Assembly: GCA_030267565.1 (NCBI GenBank)
Contig: BRXU01000006.1
Coordinates: 1,724,001-1,788,000, forward strand
Reading direction: 5' to 3'
Length of the DNA stretch: 64,000 nucleotides
From: Pleodorina starrii
Lineage: Eukaryota > Chlorophyta > Chlorophyceae > Chlamydomonadales > Volvocaceae
Shown: in pieces, positions 33,470 to 54,312 of the stretch
How the letters are laid out: the number at the start of each line of letters is the position of its first letter
Numbering within the stretch: the first letter of the stretch is position 1
Made by a program: the position numbers and the translations under genes
The notes under the pieces: generated by a model
The model's input: only the letters and a program-made list of their open reading frames with translations
Database searches by the model: none
Told to the model about the DNA's origin: nothing

Positions 33470-35743
33470 GACCTGCAGCGGCGGGCCGGGCTTGGCGGCG
33501 GGAACAGGGCGGAAGGAGCCCAGGGAGAAAACAACACGAGAAAGAACGAAACGGGCGAATGGTTGGAGGATTACCGGTTACGGACGAAAGGACGGGGCGC
33601 TGGGATTGGCGGAGCGGGGTGATGCCAATCGATGAATAATTTCGACCCGACGACATTCTAGTGAAGGCCGTTGGCGGCGCGGCGCGCGTGTGTTCTCGAT
33701 TTCTGCGGCTACGATGCTCTGCAACAGGAGCCAGCAGGAACAACTGGCTGGATTGAAGGCGTGAAGGCTCGAGGCGCTGACCGCATTGACGCTTCATTAT
33801 AGTTCCGATTGGTTTCACGATGTGGGATCACATTACCGTTGCAGCTAGGGGACGTCAACAGCGGGTCGATCGGAACTCCCGATAGGAACTTGTCTCATGC
33901 GGTGACCGTACTAACGTGACTGTGATGAAAGTATTGATGTTTGGGGCAGCATGAGCGGGCCGGGGCGGGCTGGGGTAAAAGAAAACGGCCCGGGACGAGG
34001 GAACGCAGCGCAGTTACCTAGGGTACGGGTACGGGCGGGGCGCGGCTAGGGTGGGCGAGTGGGGGTTTGGACGAGGCGGAGACAGGATGGAGTCGCGATG
34101 CAGGACAACATCTACCATGGCCCGTACCGGTAGTCCGGACTCAAGAGGATTCTGGACACCCGATTGAGGCACAACCGAACGAACGTGGCTGGCACTGAGG
34201 AGCCTCGAGGGTAGGGAGGTCAGGCATTGCGCCTGATCAGTAGGTTCATAGGGGTGGTGCTTCATAGTCGCCGCCCCGCTGCCTGGGAGCCAATGGACTC
34301 GACTGCACTCGGCGGACTGCACTCGGGGGCAACTGGCCACGTACGGGTGTTTTTGTGCCCGAGTGCCAACACGATATGGCCGACCTGGTCCGTGTCAGTC
34401 CCTCCTCGCCGCTGTCGGGTGGCGCGTGGGGAGGACGGGGTGTCCAAATCATCCGCCTTTTGTCCTCTGGACTGATTCACAACACCTCCTGTGTAACAAC
34501 GCCTGTGTCCCGTGTCTCCGCAAACGGCCGCAAGGTAGGTGGGGGGGGCCTTCCGGGCCGGGCTGCGGTGGCGGCGATAGCGTGATGGCCGCAGCCCCTT
34601 CCTCCCTGCTCCCTCTCCACTGCAGCTGCCGACGTGTCCGGCGCGACAGCACGCCTCTCATGCACGAATGCGTCACTCAAACTGCGCGACTCGCTGTTTG
34701 CCGCACTTGCCCGGCGGTTTCCGTCCGACATGTCGCAGTAAGTGGCACCAATGGCGCTGCTTGTCCGGATGCAACGCTCGCACCTTGACACCATCCTGGA
34801 CTGGCCGAGTCGTGAAAGAGGCGGTGGACAAGCGGCCGGCCCAGTGCTTCTCAACGCCCTCGCACGCACACCCCCGTGGCGCACTTGCAGCGCACAAACA
34901 CCGGTAGTGCTGAGCGGAGTGAGGAGGAGTGAGGCGACCTCGGTGCGGGCGGGGGACAAGAAGAGGGGCGAGGCGGAGCAGGATGCGCGACTGAATGGCG
35001 CATGTAAGGGCGACCTGACCCTTCACCTTACGGGCCAAGCAGGGCGAACGGGACTGATCGCCCTTTGCCGCAAACCCATATGCGAACACAGTCCGTGAAG
35101 TCCGTGAACCAACCGCTTCGCACACACGCCCGATCTACTACCAGTGCCGACGACACGGTACGAGTGGCGCATTTCCAGGCCCGCGTAGGGGCGCTGCTGC
35201 AGCTCGTGATATCCGCAGTGGCAACGGTTTGTGACCCAGGGGCCGTCACCTTAACTTGTGAACGCAAGCGTGCTTCATAACAGGTATCTATTAGCTTGCT
35301 GTACCAGCTTACACATGCAATTCGTGTGACTTATCTCTGCCCCACCGGTTTCACCCCTAATGGTAGTTGCGTACGCCGTGATGGTGTGGACGTACATTAC
35401 GTCCTCGCGTGTCGGCTCGATTGCCGCTTCTGACAACATTAGTCCGTTAGGGCACACGCATCTTTGCAAGAGTACCAGCCTTTACAATCCAGATTGTTGA
35501 CACTCAAGCCTTTTGACTTCTTAACATTGCTAGCCGCTGCACAGCTTAACGCCCTATCAGATTGCCAGTTTTCAACAAATTTTCAACAAATTTCCACCTT
35601 TTACTTTAAACTACGTGAGTGGCAGCACCCTCTTTATGGACGCTGCTTGAGCTACTACCTGTAATGCAAGATTTCCTTTAGCTCGCCCAAGTTTTCTATC
35701 GTTGTTATCAATTCTTGAATAAAGCGTTTTACTGAAATGCACC
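33470..35743. other. Intergenic region between helicase and membrane-protein genes
   Basis: About 2.3 kb. It should hold the helicase 3' UTR; a TGTAA at 34492-34496 is a possible but distant polyadenylation signal. The open frames seen at 34200-35100 lack splice partners or recognisable domains. The last 500 bp before 35744 is AT-richer and is the likely promoter of the next gene. Confidence 0.45.
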
Positions 35744-38700
35744 ATGTTGAGCGGAAATCCCATTCTGCTCCGTTCTCTGGTGCTTACTTCAACATTGGTG
35801 GTATTGTTAAGCAATTCGAGTACGGCGAGCTTGGACAGAGTTCCGCGCCATGGGAGGTTTGGAGGCCACAGGCGTCAGTTAATGCAGGCATCTTCAGCAA
35901 TTGCTGACTGCCGTAATGGTTGGGAGCTCATCCGCGCTATGGCAAGCCCCAGTGTTGAGCACATACACATTTTAGCGGACCTGGAAATTTATGATGGGGA
36001 CTGGAGCACGCTGGAGGCGCCGCTGGCGATAAAGCGGAACCTTACGATGGAAGGCGCGAACAAGGACCGCGACCAATGGTTTATTATAAACATGAACTTC
36101 GTTTCGGCCAAGGTATACACTTGCGTCACTATCTCCCCATGGTCTTTCTGCGACGCAAGTTCTAATCTATCCTGCCTGCCTGCCTGCTGCCTGCTGCGTA
36201 CGGCATCATTTCCCCTGCCCCTGATTTCGCACCGTCCCTCCTTGTCCTTCACCAAGCGTCCGTCACGCGACATGCACGTATGGCAGTGTATCGGGTTCTA
36301 CCTAAAGTGCCACAGTGCAATTAGCTTGGAAGGAAGCAAGGGGCGGGGTCATTCCGTTGTACGAACATCACTGTACAGACGTACATATCCCCGTCAGACA
36401 CATGCAACCCTCGCTGCTCGGGCTGGAAGCGCAGAGCCACAACATGGTTTCGCATCGGCAGCACTTCACCACATACATACATGCACGGCCGTTCATGGCA
36501 TAGACGTGCGTGCGGGCATATCGATGAACGTGGATTGGCCCCACGCCTGACTTCCTGAGCGACGCCTCGGGTGTTTCTCACACAAACATTCATTACATTC
36601 TTAGGTCCGCCCAAACTGCCCAACATAAGCTACTTGGGTCTAGGGAGTGCGTGCGTGGCCTCAAACTCACTTTCGCACGGGAGCCCGTATGTACGGTAGT
36701 ACGAAGTAACCACCGCAGCAAAGTTAGAGCGCACGGGTCCATCCGTACCTAGCACTGACCCACGCACTCACCCCGACGCGTGGAAGCCTGGCCCCCACCC
36801 CACCTTCAACAGCCCTACGTATCCAGCGGGGGGAGCAAGTTTGGGTTGCGCGCCCGCTGGTATGCCGATCTGCGAGAATGTGGATACATGAGCCCCACGC
36901 AGATCGATACGTCCCTATCGCTAACATGACGTCCGCCTACCTGGCACGCCATGACGTACACCAGGTGCAGCTGGCCGCTGGTGCCCATATTGCGCTGTCC
37001 TTTTTGATTGTCGTCAACGGACGATCAGTGCCAAACTTCCAGGTGGGGGGGTGCACGCCCCGCCGTGTGCAGCTTTGGACGGGTGACGGACGAAAGATGC
37101 GTTCCACGCATCATTACGCGATCGACCACCGATCGATCGAAGCATGGGGACCTGCTGTTGTAAAAGGACGGCGGGTTGGACACGGTTATATGCGTGGGTT
37201 CACCGCGCGCCAGGCATGTATTGAAATGCAGCGAAATGCAAAGCCTGTAGACCACCCAAACCGCTCGTTGCCAGTGGGTTATTATTTGGGTACGTGCGTG
37301 GATTGGATGGACGAATGGACTGCTGCACAGCTGGGCCCGCCGCGGCATGTGCATGCATGCGAAGTACCCGAAGATTTAGGTTACAGCAAACAGAGACGCC
37401 ATTGCATGTCTTATTATTCATTTTGTACATATGCATACACGTTTTATGTATGTTATGTATTGTCGCAGGCCCCCGGACTCGACCTTCTGGCGTCGGTGCA
37501 AGTGCCCGTCGAATCGTTGGGGGGCGCCGGCGACGGCGGTGGCGGTGGCGGTGCCTGGCCGGGACTCATCTTGCAAGATGTGGCGCTCCTCCAACGTGCG
37601 TGCGTGGGCGGCGGCGGCGATGCGACATATCAAAACGCCACCCTGCATAGCGAGCCGACCGACTCGCGGTTCATATGTTCCTTGCCTCCTGTATGTAACG
37701 GCTTTGTATCCGCGTTTGCCTTAGTGTATGCGCGCCCCCGAGGCTCGCAACAACACGGTTTATTTGCTCGGCCAGCCGCCCCCGGCTCTTGCACAATTTC
37801 CACCCTCTCTGCTTTTAATTACCGTAACGAACCCTATCTACGGACCACGCACGCGCGCAGGCACCTGCCTACCCGCCGCTGCGACGCAAGTGCTCGCCCG
37901 CGATTTTCCGCGGCCAGCATTCCTGCCGGGAAACCAGTCCACGCGCTTCGGGCTTCCCCAGGGCGGTTGCACGGACGGGTGCGAGGTGCGGCCGCTGGGG
38001 CGCTGTTGGCCCATGCGCGGCTCGTACGACGATCTGGCGGCGTTCGCGTACAACATCGGCAGCGACGGCATCCCGCGGGAGGCGGGCTACACCATACACA
38101 TCCAGCGAGGCGATGTCATTGTGAGTAGCTAGAGGGTTTTGCGTATGTACGCCACACAGCATGTATGTGAATATTAGTGTCAAAACCCAAGATAATATGC
38201 ACACATGCACACATCTAGACATCTACAGTATGCACGGTTCGCCTACCTGACACAACTATGGCGCGTATACGTTTTATCTCCGTCCGTTATCTGCAAATAT
38301 ATATAATCGTGCTTGGCCGTAACTCATCCTTCGCGCAGATGCGCCGGTGTGCCCCGCCCGCCTACCTGCCTGCCCGCCCGCCCTACCTCCCGAGTCCTGT
38401 TTGTCTCCCTACATACGCAAGGCGCGCGAGCATGAATCGACGTAACCCTCAGTCGACGTAGCCGTCCGTACTGCTGTAACTACTCTGCATGAACGCGCGC
38501 AGTGCATGACGGTCATGGACCAGGAGTGCATCAGCCGCGCCGCCTCCTTCATCGGCTGCTTCAACTCGATGTTCCCGCCCAACAGCACAGCGGAGGCCCT
38601 GGCGCAAAAGGAGTTGGTGCTCTGCCATCGAGCAGACGGCGGCGGCGGCGGAGACGGGCGTGGCTCGCGGGGCGCGCTGCTGGGCGCGGTCCTGGGTTGC

Positions 38701-39253
38701 GTTCTTGGCGGTAAGTGGCTCGGGTGGGCGGGTATATTATATTATATTATATTATATTATATTATATTATATTATATTATATTATATTATATTATATTAT
38801 ATTATATTATATTATATTATATTATATTATATTATATTATATTATATTTATATTATATTATACAGATAGACGGTCGTACGTAGCCCGGCGTGTTTCATCA
38901 GCAAGGGCCGCTTCCCAGAGGTTCAGCCGCCATATGCTAGGCTCCCCGCGTGCTTTGTATCGCGTTCTGGCGACGAACGAGCCCTGATCAAGTGGGGCAG
39001 CCGGCGTCGAAAGCATGTGCCTGCCGATGCATCATTGCATCATTGCTCGGCATGTGCTTCATTCACCGCCCGTGCGCCATCTGTCGATGCACAGGTACTG
39101 CGTTCCTAGCTGTGGTGGCGGCTGGCGTCTTCTTGGCGTGGAGGGCCAAGAGCCGCAACAGTTGCAACAATGGCGGGAAGCGCGCAGCACCGCCACTTGG
39201 CGGCGAGGTGCAGCAGGACCCAGCACGGTTGGCAGCAGTGGAGGCTGAGGGGC

Positions 39254-39287
<34 letters not shown>

Positions 39288-39898
39288 CGTCGAGCAGCCG
39301 AGGGCGGTTTCGTCCGCCGAGACCGTAACCGGCGGCGAAGAGTGGAGAGCCGACTGCGTGTACGTCCGCGCGCGTCACTCCCTAGCGTCCCGTCGAATGA
39401 ATGCGCCCATCCAGCAGAGCAGCAATCCGGGGATCGGTAGTGCGGTCCATAGATAGATGGACAGAGTGCATTTCAGTCGTCTTCTCGCTCCATGGCGTGT
39501 GTAACTGCGTGCATCGATGTTAAGCGCGGGATCGTATATTCGTGGTCCGTATATTCGTGGTCCGCCCCTACGTACGTTGCCGTAATAAGCCGACACGTGA
39601 GCGAGGCGGCGATCGAGCACATGCAGACAATGCATGCATGCGTCTCCAGGGTCCCGCCGGCCATAGCTCCGATTCACGCGAATCCGTTTACGCTGTAACC
39701 CGCCCCCTCACGCACGCGCCTACCTGCGTTTGCTTGCACGTTGCTTCCGCAGCGACTTTGGCTAGATTGCGGCTACCATTATTACTGATGCGCATATGTA
39801 TGTATGTGCGTATGCATCTATGTACACGAATGTATGTATGCAGTCCGACCAGCGGCGAAGACGACATACGCGTCAACCTGGGCAGTAGTGGAAGTTAA
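35744..39898 (+). CDS. Single-pass membrane protein with secreted-type ectodomain and polyproline tail
   Basis: Seven exons join in phase: 35744-36112, 36965-37042, 37469-37595, 37861-38120, 38503-38710, 39095-39359, 39844-39898, giving about 453 residues. An N-terminal signal peptide (RSLVLTSTLVVLLS) starts at the first ATG. The ectodomain begins with CRNGWELIRAMASPSVEHIH and hydrophobic stretches reminiscent of a right-handed beta-helix start (pectin-lyase-like), then has Cys-rich segments (QGGCTDGCEVRPLGRC; CMTVMDQECISRAASFIGC). One transmembrane helix (about 334-362, GALLGAVLGCVLGG joined to TAFLAVVAAGVFLAW) is split by an intron after its first half. The cytoplasmic tail starts RAKSRN and carries a polyproline run of about 12 (near 400-411), then ends DDIRVNLGSSGS. 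No kinase domain is visible. Probable cell-surface receptor-like or matrix-anchoring protein of a volvocine family; ligand unknown. The final exon is the least certain: another frame would end at 40151. Confidence 0.68.
38733..38863. repeat. ATATT pentanucleotide microsatellite
   Basis: About 26 copies of ATATT, nearly perfect, with one interruption near the 3' end. It lies in the intron that splits the transmembrane helix of the membrane-protein gene. Confidence 0.97.
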
Positions 39899-42800
39899 GG
39901 AGGACGAGGCACCGAGCACTTACCGGACCCGCAGTCGTACCGTACCGCTGACCGGCGGGGCGCAGTCGGAGCTGCTCCGTAGGGCGGCTACATACTGCCA
40001 CTGCAGTGGCGGCGACTGCAACGACGGCATAATAATAAGCGGCGACGGGGACGGCGACGGCAGCGCGGCGGGCGACGGTAGAATAGTTGGCGGCCGCGGC
40101 GGCAGCGGTGGGTGGGTGGCAAACCTAAACGGTTCTGCGTGCGGCAACTAACCACCAGGAAGTAAGGCGGGTGTTGCCGCCGCAGATTCCGCCGCCGTTA
40201 TGGCGACGGGGGGAGGGCAGCTACCGGCCGCGGCGGCGCCGGAGGGAGCAAAGTCCGGGCCAGCTTGCGGGTTTTGTGCGTGCGGCCACCATTATACGCG
40301 TTTCAAGGCAGTCGAGTCGCAGCCTCCTTGCTTTGTGCAGCTAGAGATGTTGGTAATTGATAGATGTCATATACCTGCATGTATGCCTGGTCGGCTAGAG
40401 GGATGATCATGTTGTGGGTTTCGTACATGCCGAACGTTACAGTACGAATGTGTCCGTGGTGAGACATCTCCTTATTACACGCACCTTATATATGTACCTA
40501 TTCATCATGTGCATGGATATGGCTGGTTTTGACGCGTGCGTGCATTCCGTGCGTTGCCTGGAGGCAGTCCGGAGGTCCCAGACAGATGTGCAAATGATTA
40601 CATGTCGGTACGTGCGAATACTGCTGACCCCACTCATTGCTAGTGCGCGGTGCTCGCACCGCCGCGTACAGCAGTACCGAACATCAATGAAGGTAGGTGT
40701 ATGTGTGCGTGTAACGTTTGTCCAGATTTGTATGTGCACAGTGCACCTGCTGCTGATCGCACACATCGAATACGGCGCGCGTGAGATTTGAGATATTTGC
40801 TTGGTTGTTCACCACCGACTGCTGGATGGGGCCGGGGCATCTTTATGGCTGGGTGGACTGGACACACACCTTGACGCCCACCACCATTGCCTGCTGTATT
40901 TCTGCTGCGAGGACGGAGGGAGGTGCGCACAGGCAACTGACTCCTGATGACTCACTGTACACTGACCGGATGTTCGGATGGAGATAGACAGGACGGATCC
41001 GCGGGGAACACGACGATTACGGGGAGTTTCCCCATTACCCAAGGCTGGCAAGATCAGATGATTGTTTGTGGCGTTAGATGGCGAGACCTAGCATTGCCAC
41101 CTCTAGCTAGCTAGCTTCTTTCGATAAACGGCTGCTGAATGCCTGTCGCTGCCTGTGGACCTAATGCGGTGCGGATGTCGTCCAAGCCGCCATACATATC
41201 CTTTATTTATGCTTGTGGTTACGCCGGCTGTTCACACCAGTGGGAGAGTATCAGCGCGGCGCCTATATATCTAGCTAGCAGGGCTTGAGATGACACGGCG
41301 GCTAGACTGGGCAAGAGAGACTTCCAGCTGGGGTGCGTGCGTCTTGTGCATACATCCATACCGTATGTCCGTCTGCGTGCACCGCCGGGATGGTCGTATC
41401 TTGTATGGCATGCTGCTGTAAGTAAAGCGTGCGTGGTGCATTGATGCGCTTGACCGAAACGCACGTATGTGCGGCGGCGGTATGACATGCGTGCATGCAT
41501 GAACATGCGATGCATGCATGGACATGTGAACATACGTGCACATGCTTGTACGACATCGAAACTAACGGCACTAACCTTATAATGACTAATATTGCACCTT
41601 TCGATTTATCCTAAGCTAGCTAAGTTGTCGTAGACATGCAGGCATCGCCCCTGACACCGATGGATGGACGCCGCTGCACACCCGGCTGCACGCCCAATTA
41701 ATTACCTACGCATGAAGTATTAGCATGTTTGTCCTTGGGAAGGGCGCAGCCCCCCCCCCCCCCCGCCACGCATCAGTCACGGTCACGACCTCTGAGCCGC
41801 CGTTCCAGTGGGCTTCAAGCCCGCGGATAGAGCCGTATTCCCAAAACTGGACAGTTCAAAAATATTTCTCTAAAATCTGGAAAGTTTATGATGGGCCTAT
41901 ATCTGGGCTACCGAAGTTTGGCGTACAACTGCGCGTGGTGTGTGGGTGGCTGGGGCCGGAGCCCGCCCCCAGGGACATGTATGGGGTAGATGTCAAACAA
42001 GGACCGTCAGAACTTGTACTCACCAGCACTGCTCACCTAAACCAAAAGGTTCAGACGTTGCTTGTACGTTATTGTCTTTCCTCCTCTTATACCATATTAC
42101 AATTTCTGCCCGCCGTACGTGCCTGACTATGCGAGCAAAGTTGGCTGACATGTGCCGCAGTCACCCACACGCACGCAAAGACACCTCAGATTATCAAAAG
42201 AACAGGGAAGGCAGGCGGGGGGATGGAGAGGAAAGATACATGTGGGTAAGGGGAATGAGAACCTATATACGTGGCAATGGGTCGATGAAGAGGTTAGTGC
42301 ATGAAAGGGAGCCAAGAGGTGGGGGCACAGCAGGGGTGTGAAGACGGGTGGTAGGGGGGTAGGTTATGTGTGGGACCCATGCATCTCGCTCCACGCACAA
42401 CCCCATCGCACCGGAATACCCTGACATGGATTTACGTACGTAAAGCAACGAAACAAGGTCTCTCTATGTGCACGCATGGCTGTCCACGGTTCATGGACTT
42501 TGTAATAACAAGCGATTTGCGCGCGCACTGCAAGTAATTGGTGAGGCCACCCGTATGTACGGTCAAGGAAGGACCGACCGGGCGGCGACGGAGATAAGCT
42601 TGATCTGACACACCAGAGGATGGAGTGAACGAGCGTTGCCGAGGCACTTGAGAAGCGCGTACCTCATCTGAACTGCATTCAATAATAATAATAATCTGGA
42701 ACTGCGTTGGGCCGAGGTGGTCGATTTGCGATCCTCCGTGCGTTTAGAGTATTGGCTTCAGTCGTCAGCAGGATGGACCGCAAAAATTATGGGTAGTATA

Positions 42801-44053
42801 CGCTATAATAAATAATGGAGATTCATTGAAGACGAGTTGCATCTGATAGCAACGTACGCATCAACGCATGCGCAGAGGCAACCGACAACGAGGCAACGAG
42901 GCAACGGTTAGGTGTTAGTTCATGTCTTGAACGGTTAGTTGTTATTCGAACATCGAGCCAAGAATGCAAGGTTGCTGGAGTCAAACTTGCGGCACATTGC
43001 AAAGCAGCTAGCTAACATTTTTCAACTATCTACATTTAAGCCAGCAGCGGTTGGCTTGCTTGGTTGGCTTGCTTCATCTTCGTTGAATATCCGTCGCCCC
43101 AGCAGTCCATACGATGTCAGTTCAAAGGTCTTCCGGTGCTTATGATGACCACTAAACTGAACATAGGTTGTTGCTGTATGCGTGAAGTAAGGCTTTCTTC
43201 GCCCACTTTGATCCGTTCGTTTGGTCTAGTGGGCTTAGTCTAGCTGCTAATAACCACCACGAGCGATTGAGGCGCTATAAAGCGCTGCCGCCAACGCCTC
43301 GCTCGCCATCGTCCCAACACAAAAAACGTTGCATATACTTTGCAACGAACAGCTATCAATGACCCAGTATAAAATGGCATCCATGTGTGCCACGTCTTCC
43401 TTCCGCCGCGACGGAACAGCCTTTGGTAAGAGACTAGGGCTTGAAACAGCAGAAATTATGGCAACTAATGGCAACTATAATATATAAGCATGCCTTAATT
43501 TTTATACCTATGTCTGCAGAATTGCAGCCCCTCCGGCCAATAGGTTGCGCTCCAAGCCACCTCAGACTGTATGTCTGTCATGTGTTCGATATGCGTGCGT
43601 GCGTGTTTGCCCTTGCTCGTGCCGTCGGCTAAGGCATGATGTCACGCACAGCTGCATAATCTGTACAGAAGAATAAGTGCCCTCGAACACACTTTAAATT
43701 CAAATTGTTGTTTAATTTAGGGTTATTGTCCCATTGACGGGTCGCTTGTGTTATGCCCGCCCCCCCATTTGGTCAGTACAGCAGGAAAGGAATGCTCCGG
43801 ACGGATGCTCCGCGTTCCTTTGGCGCGAAAAGGTTCGTTGCTGGGCGTGGGTTCCTCGACGTGTCACCGTTGAATGTCTATTTTGAGCTTGGCCCGTCTA
43901 TCCTCGATGGGACAAAGGAATTGTTCTTGTGCATTGGCAAGAGTTGTATGTGCGCAGTTGTCGCATAAATAATCACCTTCAGCTTTATACTCTAGCCCCC
44001 ATAAAAGCTGTTCCTTATCTCTCCAGGCCTTCTATTCAAATTATCACATGCAG
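39899..44053. other. Long intergenic region
   Basis: About 4.1 kb with no gene I can support. It contains a 13-base C run (41752-41764) and many TATCTAGCTAGC and TGCATGCATG-like stretches. At 41790-42000 a short open stretch (reading VQKYFSKIWKVYDGPISGLP) could be a decayed element fragment. The first coding exon of the fasciclin gene, which is not found, should lie toward the right end. Confidence 0.45.
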
Positions 44054-51586
<7,533 letters not shown>

Positions 51587-51591
51587 GGCTA

Positions 51592-51967
51592 TTTCGGGTG
51601 AGGCTCACCAGCTCGATCCCAGCCTTCGCAGAGGGCTGGGTGACCGATGGGGGCCCTGGTGTGGGACCGAACAGCAGGTGATCGCATGGCTCTTTAGCCA
51701 TGTCCCTGTCCCCTGCACTGGTAGAACTCATCACGGTTGAATGTTCAACGATGATGTGTCTGGCATGTCTGGGAAGAATGCGTGCGGGTACCCAGATGTG
51801 ATCCGAGTGAGACGGAGTCCAGACACTGAGTGGGTGGGAGAAGCAACCCATCTTAGTCAAAAAGGCGGTCACCGCGGTAATGGGCTGTACCCGCCGATGA
51901 GGCATCAGTCTGTTCCCTTAACCCACGCAAGGGCTTACGGTCCAGCGTAATACTTTCGGGTGAGGCT
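51592..51967. mobile_element. SINE-like insertion flanked by a 14-bp direct repeat
   Basis: A 348-bp segment (51606-51953) is bounded on both sides by TTTCGGGTGAGGCT (51592-51605 and 51954-51967), which looks like a target-site duplication. The left side carries further partial copies of the same motif (51566-51590). The element has no coding capacity. AGCTCGATCCC at about 51610 resembles a tRNA-type B box (consensus GGTTCGANTCC), which would fit a SINE, but I see no clear A box or poly-A tail. It sits right at the 3' end of the fasciclin gene: the last residues of the modelled protein (FRVRLG) are read from the left repeat copies. Confidence 0.55.
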
Positions 51968-54198
51968 TGTACACATACTACTTTAAACTGGAGAACACAG
52001 TTATGGGGCCAGTTTTGTAATATTTAGCTCTCTGTCGATATAGCCTGAACAAATCCATAAAATCCATTAAGACTCATCTTCCGTTCAAAGAATGTATTAT
52101 TCGCTATTAACACCCTCCGTCGATTGCCACCTACCGTGCCTAAACCAGAGCTACCGGCCGCGTGAGGATGACGTGTAGTGGCGAGGAGGCAGCTATTGCT
52201 ACGTAATTATTCACCAGAGGCAAGGCCATGAATTGCAAGCTATCTGCCGGCGGAAGTCTCCCATGCATGGCAGGGACGCGCACACCGAAATGTCAAGCGG
52301 TGGGAGACAGGGGCTGATGGGGACCGCGACCGCGGCACGCAGGGACAGAAGATGGAGCTCTTCATTTTTTGAATTCTGCCAATTGATGCGAGACGACAGG
52401 ACCCTGCATTTACTTGAACCAAGCTAGTGTGTACAGAGGTTGACCAACTGCGTGCTGGAACAAGATAGTGGCTTCACCTTGATTGGTTGTCAGCAGACGC
52501 ATGCAATTTCGTTCTGCAACGAATTACTCAAACGCCTTCAGCAGGGGACGAATGACTTCGAACTTATGCAAGCTTGGTGCTTTAGTTCTCGCTTTTTGCA
52601 TGCTATGGATAGACGGAAGGCTATGCAGCGTCAAGATTAGTAGGTTGATGCAGAATGTTACTCGAGTACTGCTGTAAGGACGGATAACCAGAAGTGTGGG
52701 AAAGGCCGGCAATCTGCTGCCCACACCAAATGATCGAGAGTCGATTACTGGACGGAATATTTTTGTTTTTGTATATTGACGCGAGGGAGGCTGGTGCTAA
52801 GTAGGGCTTTGCTCGGCTATCTCGCCGATCACGAGCGCGCTGCCACACGCACATTTCCGTCGTTCGGCGACTTATATGTACACTGTTCGGCTGGAGCAAG
52901 GCGCATGTATGTCCCATTGCATACGCGCCCATCCAGTCCTACGAGGGTTTCCTATTGACAAGCTTGAGCCATACATTGTTAGTAGATTGTGCATTCGTAA
53001 TGCCTCAGGTGTATAAAAGTGGCCAAATATACGCGCACGCACGATTATTTCTGTGACGCACGAACACGCACGTCCATTAATCTATCATAACAGATCATCA
53101 CGTGACATGATTCAGAATTTGAACTCAGCGCCTTTATTTATAGAGGAACATATCACAACGAAACATTTCCAATTTTTTACATCGTGGCCGGGGGGGGGCC
53201 TGGGGGGCTTATGTATGCTACATAACTGTTTTTCAATTGATGCGTGCAATGGACAAGTGGGGGAAACGTTTAGAAGGTTTCATGAACCAAAAGTGAGCCG
53301 CCACCAGCGATTAATGAAACCTTCGCGAAGTGTGGTTTGGGCGTAAAGTTGTAATGGAGCATCTGGATTGATGTCTTAAGCGTGTGAAGGGTAGGGGGGG
53401 TCTGGACACCGTCTTGTGGGGTGTGGCATGCAATGTACGAGAAGATAGCCTATTTTGTTTGGTAGGAACGTTGTATGTAAGGTAGTGGCAGCGGTGGTCA
53501 TAGTTGGCTGAAACCATAGTCATACGTCATATTTAGTTGAATTAGGTCGGGTATGTATACGCTGCCCGCGATGCATATGCGATACTGCCCTCTGGTTATG
53601 ACACTTTTGAAATGAGGCCGCGCTAGCGAATGTGAACAGCGATTAATGCGATATTGAAGACAACCGTACCTAGAAGTTTAAAAGCCCAGCTAGTCTGAAA
53701 GGACACCAGTGACCCTACAGTACGTGGCCATTACACCACTGCCGCTCTTCACATTTACATATGAATCTGACATTACATAGTGTCTCGCATTGTTTAAGCA
53801 TCTTTAAGCATCTGCGATCGACCAAAAGTTGTCGGTCATGCAGTTAGCCCTACCCGACCACTTCGTTATCCGTCATAGTTATATGCCGCTGTCATGGTTC
53901 TTGTGCCGTTCGCAGTCGCCTCTATTTAGAAACTCCAAACGCCTGGGCCGCAGCCCCGGCAGCTTCGGAGCTAATTGAGCTAAATATGACGTCAGACTCT
54001 GGTTTTCAGTCAACTAAGGGCGGCTTAAAGATCCAGCCCCAGACTACCTGCAAGGGGTTTGGCGCCATGGAAGCCGCCCAACTGCGACCTCAGGGGTCCG
54101 ATTGATCAGTTGGTTGGCATTTTGCCCAACTGAAATATACCTGGGAGACCAGCCTGAATGTGCTGGGTCCAGGAAGCACGCTCGCCATGAACGTAATA
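51968..54198. other. Intergenic region before the tandem array
   Basis: About 2.2 kb between the SINE-like element and the first array unit. TGTAA at about 52014-52018 could be the polyadenylation signal of the fasciclin gene. The stretch 53940-54190 has dispersed-repeat character (runs such as GGGACCAGCCTGAATGTG) but no second copy inside the window. No gene is supported. Confidence 0.4.
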
Positions 54199-54312
54199 CT
54201 GGCTGAACCTGGTACATGCATGAACACCGAGATGGGGCTTAACTTATGTGGCGCCAAAGAAACCAACCTACCAATAGCACACACCTAGGTGGGTAGGTGT
54301 TGCTCCATCTAT

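Noticed and set aside
39804..40151. Alternative end for the membrane protein (115 codons, Gly/Asp rich)
   Set aside because: Reaching this frame needs a donor phase that the preceding exon does not offer at its best GTACGT site; the shorter end at 39898 fits both phase and splice motif. It is kept only as an alternative.
41725..42126. Open frame of 133 codons
   Set aside because: It starts in a poly-C run, has no signal, domain or splice context, and looks like a decayed repeat fragment.
43753..43968. 71-codon frame upstream of the fasciclin gene as its first exon
   Set aside because: It ends in a stop before 44054 and no donor in it gives the phase needed by the first recognised fasciclin exon; it also lacks a signal peptide.
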